Shown piece after piece: positions 26,939-35,217 of a DNA stretch of 64,000 nt. The stretch's first letter is position 1. Each line of letters opens with the position of its first letter. The notes under the pieces are model-generated. The model searched no databases and was not told where the DNA came from. It worked only from the letters and a program-made list of their open reading frames with translations. The translations under genes were made by a program, and so were the position numbers. Location: assembly GCF_025154055.1 (NCBI RefSeq), contig NZ_JAOALK010000027.1, positions 1 to 64,000 of the forward strand, in the 5' to 3' direction. Source of the stretch: Aquibacillus koreensis (lineage in GTDB: Bacteria > Bacillota > Bacilli > Bacillales > Amphibacillaceae).

Positions 26939-27032
26939 GAATGTTATGCTTTAAACAAATAATCATGTGCGTATCGAGAAAACACGGAGTAAGAAAAATT
27001 CATTGTTTTGTTTTATAAAAAGGAGGTTAAGC

Positions 27033-27851
27033 ATGAGTACATCTGTTCATGCAAATGTTCAAAAGAAAACGTCAAAGGCTAAAGTAATGCGGCCACTATC
27101 ACAACTCGTGCACTTTGGGTGGGAGCAGGCCCTTTCTTGTATTTTTCCTGTCGTAATCTTTACTTCTTTAGCTATTACAAAAATAGTTCCTCTTCCATTT
27201 CTCCCACGTTATGATTGGCTCCTGATCATCTGTCTATTGATGCAATGGATAATGGTTCGTTCAGGACTTGAAACCCGAGATGAATTAAAGGTAATCACCT
27301 TGTTCCACCTTATAGGGCTTGGGCTTGAACTGTTTAAGGTGCACATGGGATCTTGGTCTTATCCCGAAGAAGGGTATTCAAAAGTTTTGGGTGTGCCGTT
27401 GTATAGTGGATTCATGTATGCGAGTGTTGCCAGTTATCTTTGTCAGGCGTGGAGAAGGCTTGAGGTGGAACTAGTAAAGTGGCCGCCATTCTTAGTCGTT
27501 GTTCCTCTTGCAACGGCGATTTACTTGAATTTTTTCACTCATCATTATTGGATGGATGTTCGATGGATTTTATCTGGGCTTGTCATTATCGTTTTTTGGC
27601 AATCATGGGTTACTTATGAGGTCAATGGGTCACGTTACCGAATGCCTATTGCATTTTCATTTGTGCTTATTGGTTTCTTTATCTGGATTGCAGAAAATAT
27701 CGCTACTTATTTTAAGGCTTGGGAATATCCAAACCAAACGGAAGCATGGAGTCTTGTCCATTTGGGGAAAGTAAGTTCATGGCTTTTGCTCGTGATTGTA
27801 AGCTTTCTTATCGTCGCAACACTAAAGCGGGTCAAGGGAAAGCAAATGTGA
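27033..27851 (+). CDS. DUF817 membrane protein
   Basis: The 272-residue protein has eight or so helices and matches DUF817: it contains LFKVHMGSWSYPEEGY, the WRRLEVEL loop and ENIATYFKAWEYPNQTEAW. Function unknown. I start at ATG 27033 after AAAGGAGG (27020-27027); the frame is open to 26967 but without a ribosome site. The TGA stop lies in the GTGAAC end of a dispersed repeat. Confidence 0.85.
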   Translation: MSTSVHANVQKKTSKAKVMRPLSQLVHFGWEQALSCIFPVVIFTSLAITKIVPLPFLPRYDWLLIICLLMQWIMVRSGLETRDELKVITLFHLIGLGLELFKVHMGSWSYPEEGYSKVLGVPLYSGFMYASVASYLCQAWRRLEVELVKWPPFLVVVPLATAIYLNFFTHHYWMDVRWILSGLVIIVFWQSWVTYEVNGSRYRMPIAFSFVLIGFFIWIAENIATYFKAWEYPNQTEAWSLVHLGKVSSWLLLVIVSFLIVATLKRVKGKQM

Positions 27852-27911
27852 ACAGGGGGACGGTTCTTCCGTTTCCAAAAATGGAAACAGGAGAACCGTC
27901 CCTGTGTTTAC
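27848..27911. repeat. Dispersed repeat, copy 11 (full palindrome)
   Basis: GTGAAC starts at the last codons of the DUF817 gene and supplies its TGA. The arms GGGGGACGGTTCTTCCGTTTCC and GGAAACAGGAGAACCGTCCC flank AAAAAT. The far end GTTTAC abuts the stop of xylanase gene 2, so the copy fills the whole space between the convergent genes. Confidence 0.92.
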
Positions 27912-27912
27912 A

Positions 27913-29151
27913 CTAGATTACTAATTTAACTGTTTCACTATTTTTATCTAACTGCAAGGTTGCTTTCTTGTCTCCACATACTAGGTCATAGTCACCTAGG
28001 AATCCTTCAAATGTAAGCATTCCGTCGCTATCTGTTTTCACAGTCAGATTGGTATTCCAATCTTGCTTAATTAGACGCTTTAATGTGTTATAAGCAGGTT
28101 TTGGACTATTGTCACTTCTTAGGAAACCAGCAGGTGCACCAAGCCAAGCACCATCATCACTGAAGGTCCAGTTTGTGATTGCTTCTACTAATGGATGTTT
28201 AAACAGAATTGAATACATTTCTTCCACTTCTTTTGCCTGACGCGCTTCATATTCCGGAGTAGAAGGCCATTCTGGAATTTGATAATCATTCAAGTCTTCG
28301 ATTTCAGCTGGCATAATATGCCCGGAAATAAGCGTGTTTTCTGTAAAATGTATTGGCAAGCCAAAATGAGAGAAGCGCTCTAATACTTGTTCTAATTTTT
28401 CGCGCCCCCAATACCCTTGGTGTTGGTGTGACTGAATACCAATCGCATCAATCGGAACACCAGCGCTTAAGCATCCATCTATAAGAATTTCATAGTTGAT
28501 TGATGTGTTAAAGTCATTTAGCAATAACGTTGCATTAGGGTTTGATTCACGCGTTTTTGCAAACATCTCTTTGACAATTCCAACGCGACCTAAGTCTTTA
28601 CTAATTCTAGTAATCCCATTATCGTATTTATCAAAAATAGGCATAATCACTACTTCATTAATGACATCCCACATATCAATTAATCCTTTAAAATCTGTTA
28701 CGTCTCGCTCAATTCGGTCAAACTGCGCCTTAAGGATTTCTTCATTACTCATATCAAGTAGCCAGGGGGCTGTTCCTGTGTGCCAGCAAAGCGGATGTCC
28801 TTTGACCGTCATGTTTCTATTTCTATCTTTTAGATATTGTGCAGCAGCTTTTAATTCCTTTGTCTTTGGATTTCCTTTTTCAGGCTCAAATCCTCCCCAG
28901 TAGAATGGTAATGTTCCGAAGTTAAAAACGTCAAAAAACTTATCCATTTTGTCTTCTAAATAGGATAGATTTTCTGTTGTATCCGTTGCATTTGCAACCC
29001 TAACCGCATCAAAAATCCCTGAACCAAATAGAAACTGATGGTTTGTATGCGTTAGTGAGACTTCTTGATCAACAACAGGATTTCCTGAAGCATCTACTAG
29101 CTTAATAGTCTTTTTCCCCATTCGGTGTTGAAGCTCATTTATTTGTCCCAT
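27913..29151 (-). CDS. Cytoplasmic GH10 endo-1,4-beta-xylanase (paralogue 2)
   Basis: The 412-residue GH10 enzyme closely resembles the product of the gene at 15.3 kb throughout, including the C-terminal TFEGFLGDYDLVCGD segment. Acid/base is E166 in WDVINEV and nucleophile E271 in HFTENT. No signal peptide is present, so it acts on imported xylo-oligosaccharides. Start ATG 29151 has GGAGGTTACATA immediately upstream, the same leader as paralogue 1; a start eight codons earlier lies inside that site. The two genes are a duplication in which the enzymes have diverged mostly in the first 110 residues. Confidence 0.9.
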   Translation of the reverse strand: MGQINELQHRMGKKTIKLVDASGNPVVDQEVSLTHTNHQFLFGSGIFDAVRVANATDTTENLSYLEDKMDKFFDVFNFGTLPFYWGGFEPEKGNPKTKELKAAAQYLKDRNRNMTVKGHPLCWHTGTAPWLLDMSNEEILKAQFDRIERDVTDFKGLIDMWDVINEVVIMPIFDKYDNGITRISKDLGRVGIVKEMFAKTRESNPNATLLLNDFNTSINYEILIDGCLSAGVPIDAIGIQSHQHQGYWGREKLEQVLERFSHFGLPIHFTENTLISGHIMPAEIEDLNDYQIPEWPSTPEYEARQAKEVEEMYSILFKHPLVEAITNWTFSDDGAWLGAPAGFLRSDNSPKPAYNTLKRLIKQDWNTNLTVKTDSDGMLTFEGFLGDYDLVCGDKKATLQLDKNSETVKLVI

Positions 29152-29186
29152 TATGTAACCTCCGTTAAGTAACAAGCATGTATTTA

Positions 29187-29200
29187 AGAAAACGCTTTCA
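29187..29200 (-). promoter_or_regulatory. cre site of xylanase gene 2
   Basis: On the minus strand TGAAAGCGTTTTCT matches the CcpA consensus except for the last base. It is identical to the site of xylanase gene 1 but only 36 bases from the start codon. Confidence 0.65.
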
Positions 29201-29264
29201 CGTCTCTTGTGAGTATTCTACCAAAATTCATTTCAATAGAAAACAAATTAGTCTTATGCCTGGT

Positions 29265-29329
29265 GTAAACGTGGGGACGGTTCTCCTGTTTCCAAAATGG
29301 AAACAGAAGAACCGTCCCTCCGTTTACGT
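29265..29329. repeat. Dispersed repeat, copy 12 (full palindrome)
   Basis: GTAAAC, GGGGACGGTTCTCCTGTTTCC, GGAAACAGAAGAACCGTCCC and GTTTACGT in order. It ends one base before the SDR stop codon. Confidence 0.9.
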
Positions 29330-29330
29330 T

Positions 29331-30050
29331 TTATGGATTTGTCGACCAAAGTCCTGCTGATTTGATGAATGTTCTACGGTTTAGTTTCAATCCTGAGATC
29401 ACTAATTCAGCAAGGTCTTCTGGGTGCATGACTCGTTCTGGATCACCTGTAATCAGGTTTGATTCATTGGCTAAATCAGTAACAACGGTACTCGGCGTTA
29501 ATGCAGTAACACGAATGTTATGCTTGCGTACTTCTAACATTAAAGATTCTGTTAGTCCTAAAACACCAAACTTCGAAGCACTGTAAGCACTTGTAACAGG
29601 TGCACCTTTCTGACCTGCTGTAGAAGAAATATTAATAATATCTCCTGTTTTTCTTTCAATCATTTCAGGCAGAACCGCTCGTGTGACGTTATAAACGCCC
29701 ATTAGATTTACTTGAATGATGTTCTCCCACTCATTTGGGGCAAGGTCAAGAAAGCCACCGAACTTCGCTGTCCCTGCATTATTGATTAAAATATCAATCG
29801 GACCAAGATCCGCTTTAATATGATCGACTGCATGTGTAACTGCATCAAGATCAGCCACGTTGGCAGAAGCTGCCGAAATATTTACAGCATAAGATTCTGT
29901 TATTTCTGCGGCTACTTTCTCCAAATTTTCCAAGCTTAAACCAATCAAACCAACGTTCACACCTTCTTTAGCTAAAGCGATTGCAGTAGAACGTCCAATG
30001 CCTCTTCCAGCTCCAGTAACAATTGCTGTTTTTCCGTGTAAAGATGTCAT
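29331..30050 (-). CDS. Short-chain dehydrogenase/reductase (FabG-like)
   Basis: The 239-residue classical SDR has the NAD(P)-binding [10 protein letters not shown] (about 12-21), NNAGTA, catalytic Ser in INISSTAG and YSASK with Tyr and Lys. Such proteins are often annotated 3-oxoacyl-ACP reductase, but the substrate cannot be told from sequence. AAGGAGTG precedes the ATG by 8 bases. It stands alone on the minus strand. Confidence 0.88.
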   Translation of the reverse strand: MTSLHGKTAIVTGAGRGIGRSTAIALAKEGVNVGLIGLSLENLEKVAAEITESYAVNISAASANVADLDAVTHAVDHIKADLGPIDILINNAGTAKFGGFLDLAPNEWENIIQVNLMGVYNVTRAVLPEMIERKTGDIINISSTAGQKGAPVTSAYSASKFGVLGLTESLMLEVRKHNIRVTALTPSTVVTDLANESNLITGDPERVMHPEDLAELVISGLKLNRRTFIKSAGLWSTNP

Positions 30051-30303
30051 TAAAAATCACTCCTTCATTATTAACCACATGTATTATTCCCAATAAGAGG
30101 GAAAGAAATTACTAACCTAAATATGTGCACTATTTTAATATACCAAGCTCATTTTACTAGATAAAGGAATTTGTTTATTAAGATGGTCGAAGTCGATGGT
30201 TGAGATGGCGGAAATGCAGACATGGACTTTTAAATAAGCTTAACGTTTCCATTATTGGACAAACTAAGGATACTAAATATAGTTGTGAAGGAGTATTAAT
30301 TTT

Positions 30304-30519
30304 ATGTCTGAAGAAACTTTTTATATAAGAAATGTTATAGATAAGGAAACAATCCAAGAAATTGAGAAAATCTTAAATCAAGTTAATGGAATGGAGAGAG
30401 TATTAATAGATACGGATGATGGAGAAGTTAAGGTAGAATTTTATGGAGATAAAGTAATGATTGAAGAAGTTAACAGGATTTTAGAGGAGCATCGTTATCA
30501 AGTGGAAAGAAAAGATTAG
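30304..30519 (+). CDS. Small HMA-like ferredoxin-fold protein (71 aa)
   Basis: The 71-residue product has the beta-alpha-beta-beta-alpha-beta pattern of heavy-metal-associated domains: IRNVIDKETIQEIEKILNQV, then VLIDTDDGEVKVEFY and EEVNRILEEHRYQV. The metal-binding CxxC is absent and there is no cysteine at all, so it is unlikely to carry copper. GAAGGAG is upstream of the ATG. Function unknown. Confidence 0.7.
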   Translation: MSEETFYIRNVIDKETIQEIEKILNQVNGMERVLIDTDDGEVKVEFYGDKVMIEEVNRILEEHRYQVERKD

Positions 30520-30568
30520 AACTGCTTTCCTTACTTTAGATGCATTTGTAAAATCATTACAAAAGGTA

Positions 30569-30596
30569 AAATCAGAGGGAAAACCCTCTGATTTTT
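30569..30596. terminator. Bidirectional terminator
   Basis: AAATCAGAGGG, loop AAAA, CCCTCTGATTT followed by TT. It separates convergent genes. Confidence 0.85.
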
Positions 30597-30606
30597 ATAA
30601 TACTTA

Positions 30607-30843
30607 TTACCTGTGTTTTAATCGGATTGCCCGATGCATAAGAGCTGCATCCTTACCTAATTTTGATCTTTGATTTATATATGGCTCAAGCTGTCTCAAG
30701 AAAATGTCATCACAATGTCTACTAGGGCCATATTTTCGATAACAAGCATCATGTTGCCTGCAAAAGGCATCTAGTTGATTTGTGGGTGGGCCAGGGCCAC
30801 TACATCTAGGGCCACAATAACGATAGCCAGGTAAGCATGGCAT
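30607..30843 (-). CDS. Phospholipase A2-like mini-protein (78 aa)
   Basis: The 78-residue protein carries the secreted phospholipase A2 signature: a calcium-loop-like Y9-C-G-P-R-C-S-G16 and the catalytic segment DAFCRQHDACY with H31-D32 and flanking cysteines C28 and C34. A later HCDDIFL could give the second Asp. It lacks a signal peptide and is shorter than animal PLA2, resembling the PLA2 domain of parvovirus VP1 and short Bacillaceae proteins of that name. AGGAGG precedes the ATG. Whether it is catalytic is unknown. Confidence 0.75.
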   Translation of the reverse strand: MPCLPGYRYCGPRCSGPGPPTNQLDAFCRQHDACYRKYGPSRHCDDIFLRQLEPYINQRSKLGKDAALMHRAIRLKHR

Positions 30844-31041
30844 GGGAATCCTCCTTTCTCCATATAGCTTTGTTCTGTAAGCAAACTATCCTGCCATTAT
30901 AGAGCTCAAATTTATTAAGATCGGTTACAAGTAGCTAGGATTTTTTGCTCAATCCAAAATATCTCGAGTTAAAATTATGAAGACATTAGCGAAATGAAGG
31001 AATGCACCCATGTAAATGGATTGAAAATTTCCTTTAGTCAA

Positions 31042-31299
31042 TTACCAGAAAAAAAGCGGTAGTAAGCTTAATGTTGCGATTGATCCCAATGCAACGCCCC
31101 ATCCTAATCCACTTCCATAGCCACCCCAGCCATAACCATAACCACCTAATTGTTTAGGGCGATCAATTGGTCTTAAGAAAACTTGGTGACGGTCAACGTG
31201 CTCGATAATTCCTTTGTGAACTTTACCGCCATGGCATCTAATTTCTACTGCTCTACCTCGATATTTATTGCATAATCCGTGATAATGTCCAATAGACAT
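31042..31299 (-). CDS. Sm-like N-terminal domain with Gly-rich tail (85 aa)
   Basis: I start at ATG 31299 after GGGGGTGAAA (a frame open to 31395 lacks a site). Residues 14-45 (RGRAVEIRCHGGKVHKGIIE, then VDRHQVFLRP) have the strand pattern of a small Sm-like barrel. A Gly/Tyr-rich segment (LGGYGYGWGGYGSGLGWG) and a hydrophobic C-terminus (SIATLSLLPLFFW) follow. Such proteins occur in spore-forming Bacillaceae and may be coat-associated, but this is a guess. It lies 200 bases upstream of the PLA2-like gene on the same strand. Confidence 0.65.
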   Translation of the reverse strand: MSIGHYHGLCNKYRGRAVEIRCHGGKVHKGIIEHVDRHQVFLRPIDRPKQLGGYGYGWGGYGSGLGWGVALGSIATLSLLPLFFW

Positions 31300-31575
31300 C
31301 GTTTCACCCCCATATATTTTATTGTATGAATGGTTCCAACAAATGGAAGGGACAGGTGAACCAAGGTAAATGTGGAGTTTAAGATATGGTTTCATTCTAT
31401 TTCTATGTAATCGAAAGGGCCTTAGTTTAGTGCAACAAGATTTAATGAAGATATATCCAACATTCGCCCTTCCACTTACCGATTGATTAATCTCCTAATA
31501 CGATATGGCAGAGTAGTATATTTTTAAAAATAATAGGAAAAAATGGGAAATACATGATAATTAGGGGCATACTTA

Positions 31576-32364
31576 ATGAATAACTACACAAATGACAATA
31601 AAGCTAGACGATACAAGGCGCATGTTAGCACACTCGGAACTACACAATTCCACTTAAGAAACCCATATATTGTAGCTTGGTGGAGTGCGGCGTTTCCCGG
31701 TTTTGGGCACTTATTGTTATCAAAATATATAAGAGGGTATATGTTATTTATTTGGGAAGTAATTGTTAATGTAAAAGCCCACATTAATATGGCGATGATT
31801 TACTCCTTTCAAGGGGAAATTGAAATGGCAAAAGATATTTTGGATACACGGTGGATGCTTATTTATATTCCAGTTTATCTCTTTGCGATCTGGGATAGTT
31901 ATCGAACGACAGTGGATATGAATAAAGTGTACATATTAGCTGAGCGAGAAGATCATCACTTTAATTCATTTGTTATATCACCATTTGAAATTAACTATTT
32001 AGATAAAAGAAATCCGGTTTTAGCGTTTATATGGTCGTTATTTGTACCTGGACTAGGTCAACTGTATATTCATAGAATCTTGACTGCAGCTTTTGTTGTC
32101 ATATGGTCTGTCGTCTTTTTTTATTATTCTCATGCGCTTGAAGCGATAACGTTTTTATTTTTGGGGGAAATAGAAAATGCAACTGTTGTTTTGAATGCAG
32201 AATGGCTATTGTTTTTCCCATCACTCTATGGATTTGCCACGTATGATTCCTATACGGCGACAGTAGAAAACAATAAGCTATACGAAAAAGAACAAAGAAA
32301 GTATTTTGTGGAGAATTATCAAGGGAATAACTTTAAGATCCTGAAAGGACAAAAGGTGAAGTAA
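31576..32364 (+). CDS. Membrane protein with internal tandem duplication
   Basis: The 262-residue protein consists of two similar halves (about 26-132 and 144-250). Each has RNP-x-x-A-x-x-W, then FPGFGHL or VPGLGQLY, a helix pair, GEIE, and WDSYRTTVDMNKVY or YDSYTATVENNKLY. About six membrane helices result. The PG-x-G-x-L-Y segment resembles TM2-type domains. Function unknown. The small glycine-zipper gene follows at 2 bases, so they form an operon. Confidence 0.75.
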   Translation: MNNYTNDNKARRYKAHVSTLGTTQFHLRNPYIVAWWSAAFPGFGHLLLSKYIRGYMLFIWEVIVNVKAHINMAMIYSFQGEIEMAKDILDTRWMLIYIPVYLFAIWDSYRTTVDMNKVYILAEREDHHFNSFVISPFEINYLDKRNPVLAFIWSLFVPGLGQLYIHRILTAAFVVIWSVVFFYYSHALEAITFLFLGEIENATVVLNAEWLLFFPSLYGFATYDSYTATVENNKLYEKEQRKYFVENYQGNNFKILKGQKVK

Positions 32365-32366
32365 TC

Positions 32367-32840
32367 ATGATGCAGGTATTTTCTACCTTTGAAAATAATG
32401 CCTTTACTGAACTAGCGATTACAACGCTAGAAAAAAAGGGAATAAAGAAGGAACAAATATTTATTGTACCACTTGATAATCGACAAGAGTCACCTAAGTT
32501 ATTTGACACACTTCACCGATCAGATGGAACCACTTTTATTGATATTGGTTTGGCACTTGCAACAGCTTTTTCAGTGATTGGAGCTAGTATAGGGTTTAAA
32601 TTTGCATGGGGTCCGATATATTGGGGACTAATCGGTGCTTTTTTAGGGTTTCTACTAGGATTTATTATTCGTCTATTTACTGAAGTCATTCTTAAAAAGA
32701 AAAAGAGAAAATTAAAGGGGAAGCATTCAGAGGTCATTGTCATTGTAGAATGCGAAAAAAGATTCGCTGAACTAGTAGAAAATATACTCTGGGCTCACTA
32801 TGCCATAGGCGTAGCAAAAGTAATCTCCGGGGCAGAGTAA
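32367..32840 (+). CDS. Glycine-zipper membrane protein (157 aa)
   Basis: Residues 1-50 form a cytoplasmic segment, then two helices rich in glycine (IGLALATAFSVIGASIGF and GLIGAFLGFLLGFIIRLF), a basic loop KKKKRKLKGK and a soluble C-terminus (SEVIVIVECEKRFAEL). This general layout occurs in stress-related membrane proteins of Bacillus; no name is recognised. AAAGGTGA lies 7 bases before the ATG. The stop TAA is supplied by the GTAAAC end of a dispersed repeat. It is in an operon with the duplicated membrane protein. Confidence 0.7.
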   Translation: MMQVFSTFENNAFTELAITTLEKKGIKKEQIFIVPLDNRQESPKLFDTLHRSDGTTFIDIGLALATAFSVIGASIGFKFAWGPIYWGLIGAFLGFLLGFIIRLFTEVILKKKKRKLKGKHSEVIVIVECEKRFAELVENILWAHYAIGVAKVISGAE

Positions 32841-32907
32841 ACAGAGGGACGGTTCTTGCGTTCACGTTTTGTAAAACGTGAACACAAGAACCGTCCCCAT
32901 GTTCACG
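32837..32907. repeat. Dispersed repeat, copy 13 (full palindrome, long arms)
   Basis: The outer and inner ends are all of the GTGAAC/GTTCAC type. The inner loop ends are GTTCACGTTTT and AAAACGTGAAC, giving arms of about 30 bases. It gives TAA to the gene on its left (plus strand) and TGA to the gene on its right (minus strand). Confidence 0.93.
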
Positions 32908-33442
32908 ATTTGGCTCTTTTTGGCCAGATATAATTGCTAATGGAGATGGCAAAATCGATGCCAAGTACGAGTGACCATGTCATCCATACTCCTTTTAATG
33001 ATTCTGTTCGGATAGGATCTTGGATTAGGAAGATTACGCCTAATAAAAGTGCTGAACCGATCAAGTAAGCGAGCACGTGACTGCCGAACCCTTTGATATA
33101 ATGATGTGCATACTCCATACCATAGCGTTGTTTTGGTTTTTGTCCTTGTTTTAAAATGTAATATTGGAATCGCACGTCCGCCCAGGCAATCATCGATTTA
33201 CCAAAAGCTAGCGAAACCCCAATATAAACCGCTGCTATACCGTGGGCTACCGTCGCAGTTGCCCCTCTGTACAAATCAATACTTGTAATAATTAGTAACA
33301 GCATGTCGATGACAGGTGTTAATGCTAGGAATACCATCCCTAATTTTGGACGCTTTAGCATATAACGCGTCACAAACCCCAAGGTAATAACAACCCAAAA
33401 TCCAATCTCACATGCAACGATCATCCATCCGATAAAACTCAT
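32903..33442 (-). CDS. Integral membrane protein under TetR control
   Basis: The 179-residue protein has five helices and basic loops (KRPKLG, KQGQKPKQRYG). It resembles B. subtilis YmcC-type membrane proteins by eye only. The gene is divergent from a TetR regulator, with two operator-like palindromes in the 118-base gap, so it is the likely target. The TGA stop lies within repeat copy 13. Confidence 0.65.
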   Translation of the reverse strand: MSFIGWMIVACEIGFWVVITLGFVTRYMLKRPKLGMVFLALTPVIDMLLLIITSIDLYRGATATVAHGIAAVYIGVSLAFGKSMIAWADVRFQYYILKQGQKPKQRYGMEYAHHYIKGFGSHVLAYLIGSALLLGVIFLIQDPIRTESLKGVWMTWSLVLGIDFAISISNYIWPKRAKS

Positions 33443-33457
33443 TGTATCCCCTCTTTT

Positions 33458-33522
33458 ACAATACAGTTGTACTAATTAAGGTGATTGTAACATGGCTTTT
33501 TAAATAATACAACTGTATTATT
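33458..33522. promoter_or_regulatory. Two inverted operator copies for the TetR regulator
   Basis: ACAATACAGTTGTACT (33458-33473) and TAATACAACTGTATTA (33505-33520) are the same near-palindrome in opposite orientation (core ATACAGTTGTA / ATACAACTGTA). They lie between the divergent membrane protein and TetR genes. Confidence 0.7.
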
Positions 33523-33560
33523 AAATTGATTGAATAGGTCTTTCCTGCTAATATAAAACT

Positions 33561-34157
33561 ATGCCAAAAATAGTAGATCATGAAAAAAGAAAAAAACAAA
33601 TTGCAGAAGCGACATGGCAAGTCATCTTACACAAAGGAATGGAAGGAGCGACGGTCAGGAATATTGCCAAGGAAGCAGGATTATCCTTAGGCGCACTGAG
33701 GCATTATTTTTCCACACAGGACGAGCTACTGGTCTATGCGATGAAGCTTGTAAAAGAAAATGCGATGATCCGAGTGAATGAGATTATAAAGCGTGATTTA
33801 CCAGCAAAGGAAAAAGTGATCCAAGTTTTATTAGAAATTGTGCCAATCAACAAAGAAACGATGGCTGAGATGGAAGTATGGTTTGCTTTCACGTTCTATG
33901 CCAGGCACAAGGAAGATGTATTTGGTGTCGAGGGTGATGGGATTTTTAAAGGAGTTCAGAATGTTATTCGTTATCTAGACCAATCCGGTATGTTACGGGA
34001 AGGTTTGAACAAGGATATCGAGTCAGAAAAATTATATGCGATTGTTGATGGTATTGCTCTGCATGCCATGCTTGAACCACATCGTGTAAACAAAGATCGG
34101 ATCATCCAAACGTTGAGAAATCATATTGATTCACTTTGTGTAAGTGCGTCTAACTAG
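33561..34157 (+). CDS. TetR-family transcriptional regulator
   Basis: The 198-residue repressor has an N-terminal helix-turn-helix (about 10-57: TVRNIAKEAGLSLGALRHYF) and a C-terminal ligand domain with the TetR_C_6-like (BetI-type) pattern EVWFAFTFYARH. No ribosome site is evident. A -35/-10 pair (TTGAAT 33530, TATAAA 33552, 16-base spacing) ends 3 bases before the ATG, suggesting a leaderless transcript. It probably represses itself and the divergent membrane gene. Confidence 0.88.
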   Translation: MPKIVDHEKRKKQIAEATWQVILHKGMEGATVRNIAKEAGLSLGALRHYFSTQDELLVYAMKLVKENAMIRVNEIIKRDLPAKEKVIQVLLEIVPINKETMAEMEVWFAFTFYARHKEDVFGVEGDGIFKGVQNVIRYLDQSGMLREGLNKDIESEKLYAIVDGIALHAMLEPHRVNKDRIIQTLRNHIDSLCVSASN

Positions 34158-34235
34158 TGAGTACACGGATTAGACGTGCTACAACAGACTGAGGCTTTGA
34201 GGATATCTGAGTATGATTGATGGGGGAGTGTTACT

Positions 34236-34406
34236 GTGGAATTAATCATATTCCTAGTTATCATTATTGGTATTGTGTACGGCTGGCGGGACTATAAAAA
34301 GAAGGCAAAGGCGGCAGAAAATGAAGAAGTAAGAAATACGTTTGTACCGTTGTTTTTATTAGCGCTCTTGGTTGTGTTAATCGTGTACGTATTTATTTTT
34401 AGTTAA
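34236..34406 (+). CDS. Small two-helix membrane protein (56 aa)
   Basis: GTG start at 34236 with GGGGGAG (34222-34228) upstream. Two hydrophobic helices (LIIFLVIIIGIVYGW and PLFLLALLVVLIVYVFIF) flank a charged loop (RDYKKKAKAAENEEVRN). No family recognised. It lies downstream of the TetR gene on the same strand. Confidence 0.6.
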   Translation: MELIIFLVIIIGIVYGWRDYKKKAKAAENEEVRNTFVPLFLLALLVVLIVYVFIFS

Positions 34407-34456
34407 CAATAAGCGCTTTAAGTACATATGAAAAAAGTATTTCCAAATAATCCAAA

Positions 34457-34489
34457 ACGTGAACAGGAGAACCGTCCCCATGTTCACGT
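34457..34489. repeat. Dispersed repeat, copy 14 (single unit with symmetric ends)
   Basis: ACGTGAAC and GTTCACGT flank an asymmetric core AGGAGAACCGTCCCCAT. This is the cleanest example of a single unit. The TGA of the neighbouring minus-strand gene lies in its right end. Confidence 0.9.
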
Positions 34490-35011
34490 TTTTAGAAGTT
34501 TGTATAGTGTTTCTTTTTCGTCAACGGTAATGAATATTCTAGTTAACTTACTATTTTTTCTGTATGCTACTGGTTCGTGTAATACGATTTCAAAGGTAGG
34601 ATCATCTAACCCTAGTAACGAAAGGTCGAGTACTTCCTTGTTTTTCTTATCTTGTTCATAATTGATATTGCCATTAAGGATTTCTTTAATGTTATCCGTT
34701 TTGATTGTAAGCTTAGGTCTAACGCCAATTTTGATAGACAATGTATCCCCTGATAATTCAATAGGATTTCTGATTACTGCTTGTAGGTCTACAATTAGAA
34801 AAACAAACATAACGATAGCTAGCAATAGGTGAATCCAATGTAAAAGCGGACTCCAGTTATACAAAAGGAAAGATATTGCTACAGTTTCGATCACAATAAC
34901 AACAAGCATGGCACAAATGAATCCAATGTAACCAGATTTTTTGTGATAGGAAAAAGAATAGGTTTCCTGGTTAGTTTCTTTACTTTTCTTTACTAGTGTG
35001 GGACTATTCAT
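34484..35011 (-). CDS. Hypothetical membrane protein (175 aa)
   Basis: Two helices (about 28-80) are followed by a beta-rich cytoplasmic domain (SGDTLSIKIGVRPKLTIKT...) resembling a PH-like barrel. No family assigned. The last codon (ACG) and TGA come from repeat copy 14, so the original C-terminus may have been replaced. The start ATG has GGAGATCTCC upstream. Confidence 0.6.
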   Translation of the reverse strand: MNSPTLVKKSKETNQETYSFSYHKKSGYIGFICAMLVVIVIETVAISFLLYNWSPLLHWIHLLLAIVMFVFLIVDLQAVIRNPIELSGDTLSIKIGVRPKLTIKTDNIKEILNGNINYEQDKKNKEVLDLSLLGLDDPTFEIVLHEPVAYRKNSKLTRIFITVDEKETLYKLLKT

Positions 35012-35217
35012 AATGGAGATCTCCTCGTATCATTCTACTAGTTATATATTATATTATAGATTGGCATGTTTTTGACATAAAATAGAAGCGGATTCCATGA
35101 AATATCATGCTGCCTAAAAACTTGTACTTGATCATCAAGCTTCAGGGGTGTATCAAGAACATATAAAATAATGTATGTCAGTCACGTAGTGTGTAAGTAG
35201 GCGGACAGAAACTAAAA

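Noticed and set aside
27719-27916. 65-codon plus-strand frame across the DUF817 gene end
   Set aside because: It overlaps the DUF817 gene in another frame and ends inside the repeat copy; its tail is repeat translation.
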